Source of the DNA: Saccharibacillus brassicae | GTDB taxonomy: Bacteria > Bacillota > Bacilli > Paenibacillales > Paenibacillaceae | Length of the DNA: 64,000 bases | NCBI RefSeq assembly: GCF_006542275.1 | Contig: NZ_CP041217.1 | Location: forward strand, 5,520,501 to 5,584,500 | Direction of reading: 5' to 3' | In this document: positions 54,277 through 63,043 of the stretch, one piece after another | Position numbering within the stretch: the stretch's first letter is position 1 | Layout of the letters: every line of letters starts with the position of its first letter | Notes under the pieces: generated by a model | Databases searched by the model: none | The model's input: only the letters and a program-made list of their open reading frames with translations | What the model was told of the DNA's origin: nothing | Translations under genes and position numbers: made by a program

Positions 54277-55893
54277 TTATTCGAACTTCATCGTGTACAG
54301 CTGCTCCATGAAGATCCACGAATCTTTGTTGTCTTGATACCATTTGGCGTACCAGTCTTCGAGCGCCGGCCCGCCGGATGCGTCCCACGATTTTTTGACG
54401 TCTGCCACGCCCTGATCGACGCTGTAGCCGCTGCCGCTGACGACCGCTTTGGCCATCGTGTCGTTCATATTGTTCCAGCCGTCGTTGAACGTCGTCGTCA
54501 TCGCCTTGTCGAGCGACGGACGGAACTTGGCGTGCGTGAAGCCGGGGTGCGGATGCGCCGGATCGAGGTAGAGCTTGTCCATCTCGGCCGCGATCGCGAG
54601 CCATTCCCGGTCGACCGGATCTTTGGAGTCCAGCTGCCGTCCATCGACATTGCCGCTATCGAGAATATATTTGGGCATGAACATCCGGTAATCGTTCAGA
54701 TAACCCATTTCCGTTTCGTTTTTCTGCTCGTCGATCGGTTTGATCGTGTCGCCTTCCCGGGTGTAATGCTCGCCTTCCACGCCGTTGGTCAGCGTCTCGA
54801 CGGTAGACGGCGTGACCATGAAATCGATATAGTCCATGACCGCTTCCGGGTTTTTCGCATTCGCGTTGACCGCGCCCGTAATCTGGATCGACGGATTGAA
54901 GTCCGGGCCGAACCGGCCGAATGGACTTTCCGGGAATGCCATCGCCGTAATCTTCGCGTTGGGATCGGTATTTTTGAGTGTATCGAAGTTTTTGCTGATG
55001 ACCGACCGGTACGCCAGATAGATGCCGAGTTTGCCGCTGGCGAAGTCCTGCTCGGCTTTTTGCCCGTTTTTGTCCGAGAGGAAGTCTTTGTCCACGATGC
55101 CGTTCTCGAACAGCTTCTTCTTGAAATCGTAAGCCGGCTTGATCCGGTCGAACTGACGCACCAGCTGTCCGTCTTCGATGATAAACATCTCGTTCTGGAA
55201 CATCGCGTCGACGTAGAACGAAGCGAACTGGCTGAGGTTCATGCCGAACGTGTCTTTGACGCCGTTGCCGTCCGGGTCCCCATTCGCAAAAGCATCGGCG
55301 ACCGCGTACAGTTCGTCGACCGTCTGCGGCACTTCGAGGCCCAGCTTGTCGAGCCAATCCTGCCGGATCACCATCGCGCCGAGCACTTCCGGCTTCGTCA
55401 CCATGCCGATTCCGTACAGTTTGCCGTCCGGCTTCGTGCCGAGGGTGCGCAGCGCCGGCACTTTCTCGAGCAGCGCCTTGTATTCGGTACTGCCGCTCTC
55501 GATCAGCTCGTCCAGCGGCAGCAGCTGCTTCTGCGTCCAGAGCGAGTTCAGGAAATCGGTGTCGTATTCCAGCACGAGGTCGGGCGCGTCGCCGGAAGCG
55601 AACAGCATGCTGTATTTTTGCTGCGACTCGTTGCGCGGAATCGGCACGAACTCGACGTCGACCGGGCCGTTCTCGTCGATCCATTTCGTCCAGCGGTTGT
55701 CCGCGTACGTCCCTTCTTCTTTGGGGATCTGGCCCCGGTCGTAGATCGAGACGCTGATGGCGTCTTTGCCTGCGCCCGCCGTGCCTTCCGCCGCCTGTTT
55801 CTGGTCCGACCCGCATCCGCTCAGCACCATCGCCAGCGCCGCCGCGGCAGCAAGTCCGCCCCTCATCGTTTTGCCCCGTTTTTTCGCGTTCAT
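54277..55893 (-). CDS. ABC transporter solute-binding lipoprotein (oligosaccharide type)
   Basis: 538 residues. Signal peptide with lipobox VLSGC (Cys at about 27), then a type 1 extracellular solute-binding fold of the LplA/YtcQ group. GDPDGNGVKDTFGMN is the DxDxNGxxD calcium-binding-like segment usual in Paenibacillus sugar-binding proteins. It is placed after the two permease genes and before the lyase and hydrolase, so it should capture the polysaccharide fragments that they process. Confidence 0.92.
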   Translation of the reverse strand: MNAKKRGKTMRGGLAAAAALAMVLSGCGSDQKQAAEGTAGAGKDAISVSIYDRGQIPKEEGTYADNRWTKWIDENGPVDVEFVPIPRNESQQKYSMLFASGDAPDLVLEYDTDFLNSLWTQKQLLPLDELIESGSTEYKALLEKVPALRTLGTKPDGKLYGIGMVTKPEVLGAMVIRQDWLDKLGLEVPQTVDELYAVADAFANGDPDGNGVKDTFGMNLSQFASFYVDAMFQNEMFIIEDGQLVRQFDRIKPAYDFKKKLFENGIVDKDFLSDKNGQKAEQDFASGKLGIYLAYRSVISKNFDTLKNTDPNAKITAMAFPESPFGRFGPDFNPSIQITGAVNANAKNPEAVMDYIDFMVTPSTVETLTNGVEGEHYTREGDTIKPIDEQKNETEMGYLNDYRMFMPKYILDSGNVDGRQLDSKDPVDREWLAIAAEMDKLYLDPAHPHPGFTHAKFRPSLDKAMTTTFNDGWNNMNDTMAKAVVSGSGYSVDQGVADVKKSWDASGGPALEDWYAKWYQDNKDSWIFMEQLYTMKFE

Positions 55894-55943
55894 GTCTTTG
55901 CCCCTCTCTTGTGTAAATTTTCGGATAGAAGGTGTGCGGCCGT

Positions 55944-56819
55944 TCAGCCTTTGACCGAGCCGATCAGCATCCCTTTGACGAAATATTTTTGCAAAAACGG
56001 ATACACGAGCAGCATCGGCAGGATCATGACGACTATGCCGGCGGAACGGATCGACTCGGGCGTCAGTTTGCGGAACGCGTCGGGGTCGAGCATCGCCATT
56101 TCCGCCATCAGCGATTGGCTCTGGATCATGTTCTGCACGAGCACCGACAGATTGAACCGATCCGGGTCGTTAATATAGATCAGCACGTTAAAAAAGGAAT
56201 TCCAGTGCGCCACCCCGTAGAACAGCGCGATGGTCGCGATGACCGGAATCGACAGCGGCAGCACAATTTGCAGGATAATGCGCCATTCGCCGCTGCCGTC
56301 GATCCGGGCGGCGTCTTCGAGTTCTTCCGGAATATTTTCAAAAAAAGACTTCAGCACGAGCAAATTGTAGACGCTGATCAGCCCCGGCAGCCATAACGCT
56401 CCGTAATTGCCGACCAGCCCAAGCGATTTGGCCAGCAGGTAGTTCGGAATCAGTCCCGCCGTAAACAGCATCGTGAACACGATCGCGAGCGTCAGCATCC
56501 GCCGGGCGTAGAAATGTTTGCGCGACAGCGGATACGCGGCGAGAATGGTAAACGCCATATTCAGCGCGGTGCCGACGATCGTAATGACCAGACTGTTGCG
56601 AAACGCGCCGACGACGTTCGTATCTTCGATCAGCTTGCCGTAAGCGGTCCAGGTAAAGTCCCGCGGCCACAGCCCGACTGTGCCGAGCGTGATCGCTTCG
56701 CTGCCGCTGAGCGACAGCGCCACGATATGAATGATCGGCAGCAGGCAGCTCAGTGCGGCTAGCGCCAAAATCAGGTAATTGATACCGTAAAACACTTTTT
56801 CGCCGCGAGTGTCTTTCAT
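55944..56819 (-). CDS. Carbohydrate ABC permease (LplC/YtcP type)
   Basis: 291 residues with six helices. The EAA loop reads IPEELEDAARIDGSGEWRIILQIVLPLSIP, which contacts the ATPase; KYFVKGMLIGSVKG is the conserved C terminus. Second permease of the transporter, 55 bp after the first. No ATPase gene is present; this transporter class usually shares one (MsmX type) encoded elsewhere. Confidence 0.92.
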   Translation of the reverse strand: MKDTRGEKVFYGINYLILALAALSCLLPIIHIVALSLSGSEAITLGTVGLWPRDFTWTAYGKLIEDTNVVGAFRNSLVITIVGTALNMAFTILAAYPLSRKHFYARRMLTLAIVFTMLFTAGLIPNYLLAKSLGLVGNYGALWLPGLISVYNLLVLKSFFENIPEELEDAARIDGSGEWRIILQIVLPLSIPVIATIALFYGVAHWNSFFNVLIYINDPDRFNLSVLVQNMIQSQSLMAEMAMLDPDAFRKLTPESIRSAGIVVMILPMLLVYPFLQKYFVKGMLIGSVKG

Positions 56820-56874
56820 GGGCCTATTCTCCTCTCGTCTGCACGCTTAAGTCCGCCGGACCCCGCTGCGCCGC

Positions 56875-57843
56875 TTACCATAATCCGCGTCCCGAACGCC
56901 GGGCGATCCCGTTGACGAGCAGGACAAGCGTCAGCCCGATCAGCGATTCGAACAGTCCCATCGCCGTCGCGTAGCTGAACTGCCCGGAGCCGAGGCCGAC
57001 TTTGTAATTCCAGGTGCTGATCACTTCCGCCACGTTGACGACGACCGCGTTTTGCAGCACGTACACCTGATCAAAACCCACGTCCATCACATTGCCGATA
57101 TTCAGAATGAACATGAGCACGATCGTCGGCATCAACCCGGGCAGCGTAATATGGCGGATCTGCTTCCATTTGCCCGCCCCGTCCATCCCCGCCGCTTCGT
57201 ACAGGCTCGGATCGATCGACGTCAGCGCGGCCAGATAGATGATCGCCGACCAGCCCGCCCCTTTCCAGATGCCCGAAGCGACGAAGATCGAGATCCACGA
57301 ACCTTCATTGAACAGAAACGGATACGTTCGGCCGGTCAGCCGCTCCAGCACGTTGTTGACAAAGCCGGTCTCGATCGAGAACAACATCAGCACGAGCCCG
57401 CCCACGATGACCCAGTTGAGAAAATGCGGAAGATACAGCAGCGTCTGCGCCCAACGTTTGAACCACGAGCGCCGCACTTCGTTGAGCAGAATCGCCAGGA
57501 TGACCGGAAAAGGAAACCCGACAAACACGCTCAGCGCGCTCAGTACGAGCGTGTTGCGGATAATGCCCAGCGTGTCCGGATTTTGGAACAGGTATCTGTA
57601 GTTGTCGAAGCCGACCCACGGACTGCCCAGCAGGCCGTCGGCGAAGTTGTAATCCTTGAACGCGATCACGAACCCGAACATGGGCACGTATTTGAAAAGA
57701 ATAAAAAAAACGACGATCGGCAAAAACATGATCAACAGCGGTTTGTTCATGTTCCAGCGTCTTCGCCGGCCCAGCGCGCTTTGTTCGTTCAGGCGGCTCT
57801 TCTTGCCTGCGCCTTTGCGCGCCCCGATGTTCAGGCTGCCCAT
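56875..57843 (-). CDS. Carbohydrate ABC permease (LplB/YtcP partner type)
   Basis: 322 residues with six helices after a basic N-terminal tail (GARKGAGKKSRLNEQSALGRRRR, written here as residues about 5-30). EAA loop: DPSLYEAAGMDGAGKWKQIRHITLPG. The ATG at 57843 has GGAGGTG upstream; a longer start at 57879 has none. First gene of the transporter-lyase-GH88 operon, downstream of a promoter overlapped by a cre-like palindrome. Confidence 0.9.
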   Translation of the reverse strand: MGSLNIGARKGAGKKSRLNEQSALGRRRRWNMNKPLLIMFLPIVVFFILFKYVPMFGFVIAFKDYNFADGLLGSPWVGFDNYRYLFQNPDTLGIIRNTLVLSALSVFVGFPFPVILAILLNEVRRSWFKRWAQTLLYLPHFLNWVIVGGLVLMLFSIETGFVNNVLERLTGRTYPFLFNEGSWISIFVASGIWKGAGWSAIIYLAALTSIDPSLYEAAGMDGAGKWKQIRHITLPGLMPTIVLMFILNIGNVMDVGFDQVYVLQNAVVVNVAEVISTWNYKVGLGSGQFSYATAMGLFESLIGLTLVLLVNGIARRSGRGLW

Positions 57844-57880
57844 CTGCTCACCTCCGGTTGGAATGGGATGACGTTTCACG

Positions 57881-57909
57881 CTTATAGTAAGCGCTTACTT
57901 TTTGCTGCA
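57881..57909 (-). promoter_or_regulatory. Promoter with overlapping cre-like palindrome, polysaccharide operon
   Basis: On the minus strand TGCAGC (57909-57904), 17-bp spacer, TATAAG (57886-57881). The spacer is filled by the perfect palindrome AGTAAGCGCTTACT (57886-57899), one base from a CcpA cre consensus. The weak -35 suggests an activator is needed, plausibly the AraC sensor at 58886. Confidence 0.68.
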
Positions 57910-57985
57910 CCCCAACTGTACCGAACACGGAAATGTTCGGCAATCGTCAGCTTTCGAGACCGTAACGTTTTTTGCGATTGGGGTG
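57908..57985. other. Nested inverted repeats upstream of the polysaccharide promoter
   Basis: Outer arms CACCCCAA (57908-57915) and TTGGGGTG (57978-57985) enclose a hairpin CCGAACA/TGTTCGG (57921-57940). Position just upstream of the -35 fits activator binding. The rest of the 57986-58124 stretch shows nothing I can name. Confidence 0.5.
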
Positions 57986-58124
57986 TTGAATTCGAGTATG
58001 GACAGTGAGGAAGCTTGCAGCGGCGCGGGATTCACGTTTTTTGACGGGGTTTCGATTTTTGTGGAAGGGGCGGGGAATGGTTTGGGAGAGAGTTATTTGG
58101 ACATTCTGCCTGCTCAAGTCGAAT

Positions 58125-58309
58125 CTTAACGAATCCTTATATCGCTATTTGCCGGTTTTTCGCCTTTTTGAAAATCTAACGAATCGTCATATTCTTATTA
58201 GTCGTTAAAGAGCGATTTGAGTGCGTTTCGAGCCAAATAGCGTGATGACGATTCGTTAATAGGCATAAAATCGAGCTGGAGAGCAAATAGCGTGACTGAG
58301 ATTCGTTAG
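58125..58309. repeat. Intergenic inverted-repeat element, copy B
   Basis: Four units: two forward (58125 TTAACGAATC ... ATCGCTATTTG; 58176 CTAACGAATCGTCATAT) and two inverted (58235-58258 and 58285-58309, each AAATAGCGTGA ... GATTCGTTA). They share the TAACGAATC and CGCTATTT cores with copy A at 16865-17047. Pairing forward with inverted units would fold the 185 bp into a large double hairpin. Confidence 0.8.
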
Positions 58310-58374
58310 CCCGTTTGAATGAACGGTGGAGTTCCGCGCGCCAAAAGCGTTCATCGGTTTCCGCTCCAACCCAA

Positions 58375-58413
58375 AAAACTGCCCGGGATGCTCATGCATC
58401 ATCGGACAGTTTT
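58375..58413 (-). terminator. Terminator after the YtxH-like gene
   Basis: AAAACTG/CAGTTTT arms extended by CCCG/CGG with an A-run on the left (T-run on the minus strand). Confidence 0.72.
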
Positions 58414-58462
58414 GTAGGATTCGATCTCGATTATTCAATGTTGATGATTCAATCGGCAGGTC

Positions 58463-58774
58463 TTACGACTTGAACGATTTCACTTCGCTTTTGATGTCGG
58501 AAGCTGCGGAAGTCGCTTCGTCTTTGAACTCGCGTACAACGTCCACGGACTCCTGCAGGATGCCTTTGACTTCCTGACCTTTTTCCTTCAGCTCCTGGCT
58601 GCGTTCGTTCAGGACTGCGCCCTGCTCTTTGAGCAGATTAACGGTATTCATGAACTTGTCTTTCAGGGAAGCTCCTTCTTGCGCGGCGACGAGTACGGCC
58701 AGGCCGGCTCCGATCAATGCTCCGGCTACCGCACCGACGATAATTGCGTTATTTTCCGAGTTTGTAGTTGCCAT
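58463..58774 (-). CDS. YtxH-like membrane-anchored protein
   Basis: 103 residues. Short polar N terminus, one hydrophobic helix with Gly/Ala pattern (AIIVGAVAGALIGAGLAVLVA), then a charged amphipathic helix region rich in Lys, Glu and Ser (KDKFMNTVNLLKEQ onward). This is the layout of YtxH/general-stress proteins of Bacillota, of unclear function. GAGAGGAG precedes the ATG at 58774. Likely stress-induced in related bacteria, not shown here. Confidence 0.82.
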   Translation of the reverse strand: MATTNSENNAIIVGAVAGALIGAGLAVLVAAQEGASLKDKFMNTVNLLKEQGAVLNERSQELKEKGQEVKGILQESVDVVREFKDEATSAASDIKSEVKSFKS

Positions 58775-58885
58775 GGTTTGTTGCTCCTCTCAGCTATTCG
58801 AATAGGCTTGCTGCATCGCTTCTCCTTTACGTATTACCCACTCTTCGCCGTTTTGCTCTCCTGTTCGCAATTTTATTCGAGTTCG

Positions 58886-61420
58886 TTACGTCGCGCGGCT
58901 TCGGGTGCGGTACTCGCCGGGGGTGGCGGAGACGATTTTTTTGAACGCCCGGCTAAAAGACATGTAGTTCGCGTAGCCGACCCTCGTCGCGATCTCCCGG
59001 ATCGGATCTTCCGTATCGCGCAGCAAAGCCTGGGCCGCTTCGACGCGGATGCCCGCCAGATAGTCGACGAAGTTTTGCCCGAACGCGTCTTTGAACAGCC
59101 GGCTCAAGTAGCTTGCGCTGAGCCCGAACCGGTCGGCGATCGAAGACAGCGACAGATCGGGATCGTTGAAGTTGGCGTCGATAAACGCGCGCACTTCCTG
59201 CAGCGTCACATGGCTGCTCCGGCTCTCGCGCAGCAGCTTCAGCCGGCCGGCGTATTCGCTGAGCAGGCTGCGCACAGACGTCTCCAGTTCGTCCAGCGTA
59301 TCGAAATGCTCCAGCGCCGTGCCCAGTCTCGGCGCGGCTTCGCCGTGCCACAGCTCTTTCGCTTCGCCGGGCAGCTCCATCATCTCGCGCAGCAGTTGAT
59401 ACGCCAGCACGTTCATGAGGCCGGACAAATCGTCTTTGGACAGCGGAGCGGCGCGCAGCCCGCCGAGCAGCTCTTCCAGGCGATCCCTCCACTGCGGTTC
59501 CCCGAGCCGGTAAGCGCGGGCGAGCTCGCGGATCGTGCGCAGCACGCCGTACAATTCGGCGACCGCGCCGCGGTGCAGGTCGCGCCCGACGATGACCCGC
59601 GCGCCGCCGAGCGACGATTTGTAGCCGATCGCTTCGACCGCTTCGCGGAAGCCGCGGGCGATGCCGGCCGGCGAGTCGAACGCGCCGCCCAGCGCGACCG
59701 TCACCGTGCAGTGCAGATGCGCCGCGATCCAGGCGATCAGCTCTTCCGCGATCGCCGACGCGGCGCCTACGGCGTCGGGCGCTTCGCCGGGGCTCCGCTG
59801 CCGCGTCTGCGCCGGCAGGCGCAGCAGCAGACCGAGCCGGCCGCCGGGCAGCCATTCGGCCCAGAGCCAGGCGCCGCTGGCCGCCGCAAGCTCGGCCGCA
59901 GCGGCGGCCAGCGCGTAGCGCAGCAGCTTGCGGCTGCGCTCGGAGTAGGCGTCGTTGAACGCCTCCGGCCGGTCGATTTCCAGCAGGCCGACGACGGCGG
60001 GGCCGAAGCCGGCCTCATGCGCCGCGCTTGCGTCTGCCCGCGGGACGTCGTCCGCTTCCGCGCCTCCCGGCGGACTGCCATCCGCGCCCACGCCGCCGGC
60101 CTCGCGCGCCGCTTCCGCTCTCCCCGGCAGGGCACCGTCCACGTTCAGCCGGCGCGTCTCTTCGTCCCAGTTCCCCGGTTCGATCACCCGGTTCCCCTCG
60201 AGCAGTTCGCGGAAAAATTCCCGCCGCCGATACCCGATATCTTCGCTCCGGCGCCGCCGGTCCGCTTCGGCGCGCGCGATCATGGCGCTGAGCGTCGATT
60301 CGATCCGCTCGAACTCGTCGGGATGCGGCGCGCGGCGCTCTCTGCGCTCGGCCGGCTCCCCCGAGGCCCCGCGCTCCGCTTCGCGGCCGGCCGTCTGCTC
60401 GGCGCCGGAGCGCTCGCCGAGCCGGGCCGCTTCCGTCAGCGCGGCCGCGGCGTCCGCCGTTCCCGGCGGCAGGGCATCCAGACGCTGAAGCAGCCGCACG
60501 ACCGGCTCGTAATTGCGGCGCGAGACGAGCGCCGCCCAGACGATGCCGAGCATCATAATGAGCAGCGCCGCGCCGAGCCAGGCGTACCAGATGCCGGTCA
60601 GGACGCTCGACAGCCCATCGCCGACGATGCCCCCGCGCACTTCCCAGCCGGTATACGGCGAAGTGGCGGCGGACAGTTCCCGGCCGGAGCCCGGCGCGCG
60701 AGCTGCTCCCGCCAAAGGTTCGCCGCCGGGCTGCGGCGCGTCCGCGGCAGGCAGATCGGTCTCGGTTCCGAGCATCAGCTCGCCGTCCGCCGTGTACAGA
60801 TGAATAAAGCTCGTCTCTTCCCCGATCATTTCCCGCAGCAGGCCCCGCACCGAATCGAGCGAGACGTTGACGACCATCAGACCGCGCTCGCCCGTCAGCA
60901 GCGGAATGCCGCGCGTCAGCGTCACGACCGTGCGCGGCTGCCCGCCCGGTCCCGCGATCTCTCTCGGCTGCGACCAGCGCGTAGGCAGCGGGCCGGCCTG
61001 CGTCCGCTCGACGAACTCCCGATCCGGAAAAGTCGCAAGCTTGCGGATCGACAGATTGTCGAGGACCGTCCCGTCCGACAGCCGGTAGACGTAGAGCGAA
61101 TCGATCAGCGGATTGGTCAGCTTCAGCCGGGCCAGCCGCGTCGAAGCGTCGTTGGCGGCCAGATACGGATTCGCCGCCGCGGAGAAGAACGAATCGAACT
61201 CGCCCGACAGAATCTCCCGGTTCATCATCTCGTTGATGGAGCGAAAAGAATAATCGAGCGACTGGACGGCCTGCCGGGAGAAGACCGCGTTGGCTCTCGC
61301 CGTTTCCCGTTTGGACAGCTCCGCCGAGCCGGCGAAAAACAAAATCATAAGAATCGCCGGCACGATCACAAGAATCGGCAGATAAGAAAACGTCAGGCGA
61401 TTGAACCAGGTTCCGGGCAC
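58886..61420 (-). CDS. Membrane-bound AraC-type sensor-regulator (YesS style)
   Basis: 844 residues. TM helix at about 12-31 (LPILVIVPAILMILFFAG), an extracellular Cache-like sensor to about 275, a second TM helix (about 283-305, GIWYAWLGAALLIMMLGIVW), a long variable cytosolic linker rich in Ala, Glu and Arg, and a C-terminal AraC DNA-binding domain: LSLSSIADRFGLSASYLSRLF ending VGYANYMSFSRAFKKIVSATPGEYR. Such one-protein systems in Paenibacillus and Bacillus (YesS) activate polysaccharide ABC operons; the neighbouring transporter-lyase operon is the likely target. Confidence 0.88.
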   Translation of the reverse strand: MPGTWFNRLTFSYLPILVIVPAILMILFFAGSAELSKRETARANAVFSRQAVQSLDYSFRSINEMMNREILSGEFDSFFSAAANPYLAANDASTRLARLKLTNPLIDSLYVYRLSDGTVLDNLSIRKLATFPDREFVERTQAGPLPTRWSQPREIAGPGGQPRTVVTLTRGIPLLTGERGLMVVNVSLDSVRGLLREMIGEETSFIHLYTADGELMLGTETDLPAADAPQPGGEPLAGAARAPGSGRELSAATSPYTGWEVRGGIVGDGLSSVLTGIWYAWLGAALLIMMLGIVWAALVSRRNYEPVVRLLQRLDALPPGTADAAAALTEAARLGERSGAEQTAGREAERGASGEPAERRERRAPHPDEFERIESTLSAMIARAEADRRRRSEDIGYRRREFFRELLEGNRVIEPGNWDEETRRLNVDGALPGRAEAAREAGGVGADGSPPGGAEADDVPRADASAAHEAGFGPAVVGLLEIDRPEAFNDAYSERSRKLLRYALAAAAAELAAASGAWLWAEWLPGGRLGLLLRLPAQTRQRSPGEAPDAVGAASAIAEELIAWIAAHLHCTVTVALGGAFDSPAGIARGFREAVEAIGYKSSLGGARVIVGRDLHRGAVAELYGVLRTIRELARAYRLGEPQWRDRLEELLGGLRAAPLSKDDLSGLMNVLAYQLLREMMELPGEAKELWHGEAAPRLGTALEHFDTLDELETSVRSLLSEYAGRLKLLRESRSSHVTLQEVRAFIDANFNDPDLSLSSIADRFGLSASYLSRLFKDAFGQNFVDYLAGIRVEAAQALLRDTEDPIREIATRVGYANYMSFSRAFKKIVSATPGEYRTRSRAT

Positions 61421-61703
61421 GTACAGACCCCCTATTTTTATTTTAAAATTACATATACTCTCACTTTAAGCAGACTTTAAGAGTTGTTCAAGCAACCCTG
61501 TTCGATATACGCCCTGCACAGCCTTTTTATTTTTCAAACGAAGAAAGCCGCCTAGCGCCTTGTTTTGTTCACAAACAAATATTTATTAAAACTAATCCAA
61601 ACCTTATTTTTTTGCGTACAATAGGTATACAAAAGTTTTGAAAAGTTTATTTTTGACGTATTCGACGCTCGAACGAACCTATTCCCCCGGAGGTGACGCT
61701 TCA
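61421..61703. other. Intergenic region upstream of the ccdA operon
   Basis: 283 bp between divergent genes, A/T-rich in the last 150 bp. TACAAT at 61617 is a possible -10 box but I see no convincing -35. No ORF, terminator or repeat recognised. Confidence 0.4.
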
Positions 61704-62420
61704 TTGCCTGCTGAATCCCTATATGTCGGAAGCGTGCTCGCGGCAGGAGTATTGTCCTTCTTCTCGCCCTGCATCTTCCCCATGCTGCCTGTCTATTTCG
61801 CCTTTCTCGGCGGTTCGGAAGCGGAGCGCGCCAAGGCCGCGGAGTCCTCTGCCGGATTCCGCGTCGATCCCAAGCTGATCGGGCGCACGCTGCTGTTCAT
61901 TCTCGGACTGTCCACCGTGTTCCTGCTGCTCGGCTTCGGCGCGGGCGCGCTCGGCGGCGTGATCAACAGTTCATGGTTCATGATCGCGTGCGGCGCCGTC
62001 GTCGTCTTGTTCGGCATCCATCAGACCGGCGTGCTCAATCTCATGTTCATGCAAAAAGAAAAACGGCTCACGTTCGACAGCACGAAGCAAAAAGGCTGGT
62101 TCGGCGCGTTCCTGCTCGGCTTCACGTTCAGCTTCGGCTGGACGCCGTGTATCGGGCCGGTACTCGCCGCCGTGCTCGGCGTGGCCGCGGGCGGCGGTTC
62201 GGCCGGCTACGGCGTGTGGATGATGTTCGTCTACACCGTCGGCATGGCCGTGCCGTTCCTGCTGCTGGCCGTATTCTCCGACCTGCTGCTGCGCCGCCTC
62301 AAAAATCTGTACAAGCATATGGGCAAGCTCAAAGTGGTGTCCGGCGTCGTGCTGATCGCGATGGGCATCCTGCTCATGACGAACAATCTGGCCGTGCTCA
62401 CGTCCGCTTTTCAGATCTGA
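61704..62420 (+). CDS. ccdA: CcdA-like thiol-disulfide electron transporter
   Basis: 238 residues, six helices. The paired redox Cys are in [12 protein letters not shown] (helix 1) and [11 protein letters not shown] (helix 4), the CcdA/DsbD-beta signature. It moves electrons from cytosolic thioredoxin across the membrane. I chose the TTG at 61704 since GGAGGTGA lies 9 nt upstream; an ATG at 61638 has no ribosome site. Next genes are an extracellular thioredoxin lipoprotein and an MsrA-MsrB lipoprotein, so the electrons probably go to methionine sulfoxide repair. Confidence 0.9.
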   Translation: MPAESLYVGSVLAAGVLSFFSPCIFPMLPVYFAFLGGSEAERAKAAESSAGFRVDPKLIGRTLLFILGLSTVFLLLGFGAGALGGVINSSWFMIACGAVVVLFGIHQTGVLNLMFMQKEKRLTFDSTKQKGWFGAFLLGFTFSFGWTPCIGPVLAAVLGVAAGGGSAGYGVWMMFVYTVGMAVPFLLLAVFSDLLLRRLKNLYKHMGKLKVVSGVVLIAMGILLMTNNLAVLTSAFQI

Positions 62421-62466
62421 CCGGCTACAATCCGACTTTCATTTTTAACTCAAGGAGATGACTCAT

Positions 62467-63018
62467 TTGAATAACGTCAACGCCCGTCCCCTGCGCCGAA
62501 AATGGCTGCCGCTGCTTCTGCTGACGCTCTCGGCCGTTCTGCTGCTGTCCGCCTGCGGACAAAACGGTGCGGCTTCCTCGTCCGGCCAGACCGCAAGCGC
62601 CAAGCCGGCTCCGCAGTTCGATCTCAAAGACCTGAGCGGCAGCGAAGTCAAGCTCGCCGATTTCAAAGGCGAAAAAGTCTACATCAAATACTGGGCTTCA
62701 TGGTGCTCGATCTGCCTCGCCGGCATGGAAGAACTGAACACGCTGGCCGGCCAGGACAACGACTACAAAGTGATCAGCATCGTCGCCCCGAACTTCAAAG
62801 GCGAAAAATCCGAAGCCGATTTCAAAAAATGGTACGCCGGTCTCGACGAGAAAAATACGACCGTGCTGCTGGACCAAGACGGCAAATACGCGCAGCAGCT
62901 CGGCGTGCGGGCGTATCCGACTTCCTTCTACATCGATTCGAACGGCGGCTTGGCCAAAACGGTGCCGGGTCACAACGCCAACGACGTGATCGCGACGAAT
63001 ATCAACGACATTCCCTAA
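62467..63018 (+). CDS. Thioredoxin-like lipoprotein (TlpA/Etrx type)
   Basis: 183 residues. Signal peptide with lipobox LLLSAC (Cys about 30), then a TlpA-like thioredoxin fold: PAPQFDLKDLSGSEVKLADF, active site YWASWCSICLAGM (WCxxC), and the cis-Pro block VRAYPTSFYIDSNG. The TTG at 62467 is preferred because the ATG at 62458 directly abuts AAGGAG. It sits 46 bp after ccdA and 25 bp before the MsrAB gene, so it probably relays electrons from CcdA to MsrAB, as Etrx2 does in Streptococcus pneumoniae. Confidence 0.9.
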   Translation: MNNVNARPLRRKWLPLLLLTLSAVLLLSACGQNGAASSSGQTASAKPAPQFDLKDLSGSEVKLADFKGEKVYIKYWASWCSICLAGMEELNTLAGQDNDYKVISIVAPNFKGEKSEADFKKWYAGLDEKNTTVLLDQDGKYAQQLGVRAYPTSFYIDSNGGLAKTVPGHNANDVIATNINDIP

Positions 63019-63043
63019 ATCCCGCTAACAGGAGGTTATGCGC

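Noticed and set aside
51672..54311. 879-codon plus-strand frame opposite the heparinase-like gene
   Set aside because: Shadow of the minus-strand gene, which has family motifs, a ribosome site and coupling to GH88.
58679..61480. 933-codon plus-strand frame opposite the AraC sensor gene
   Set aside because: Arg/Gln/Pro-rich shadow without a start signal; the minus-strand protein has clear membrane and HTH domains.
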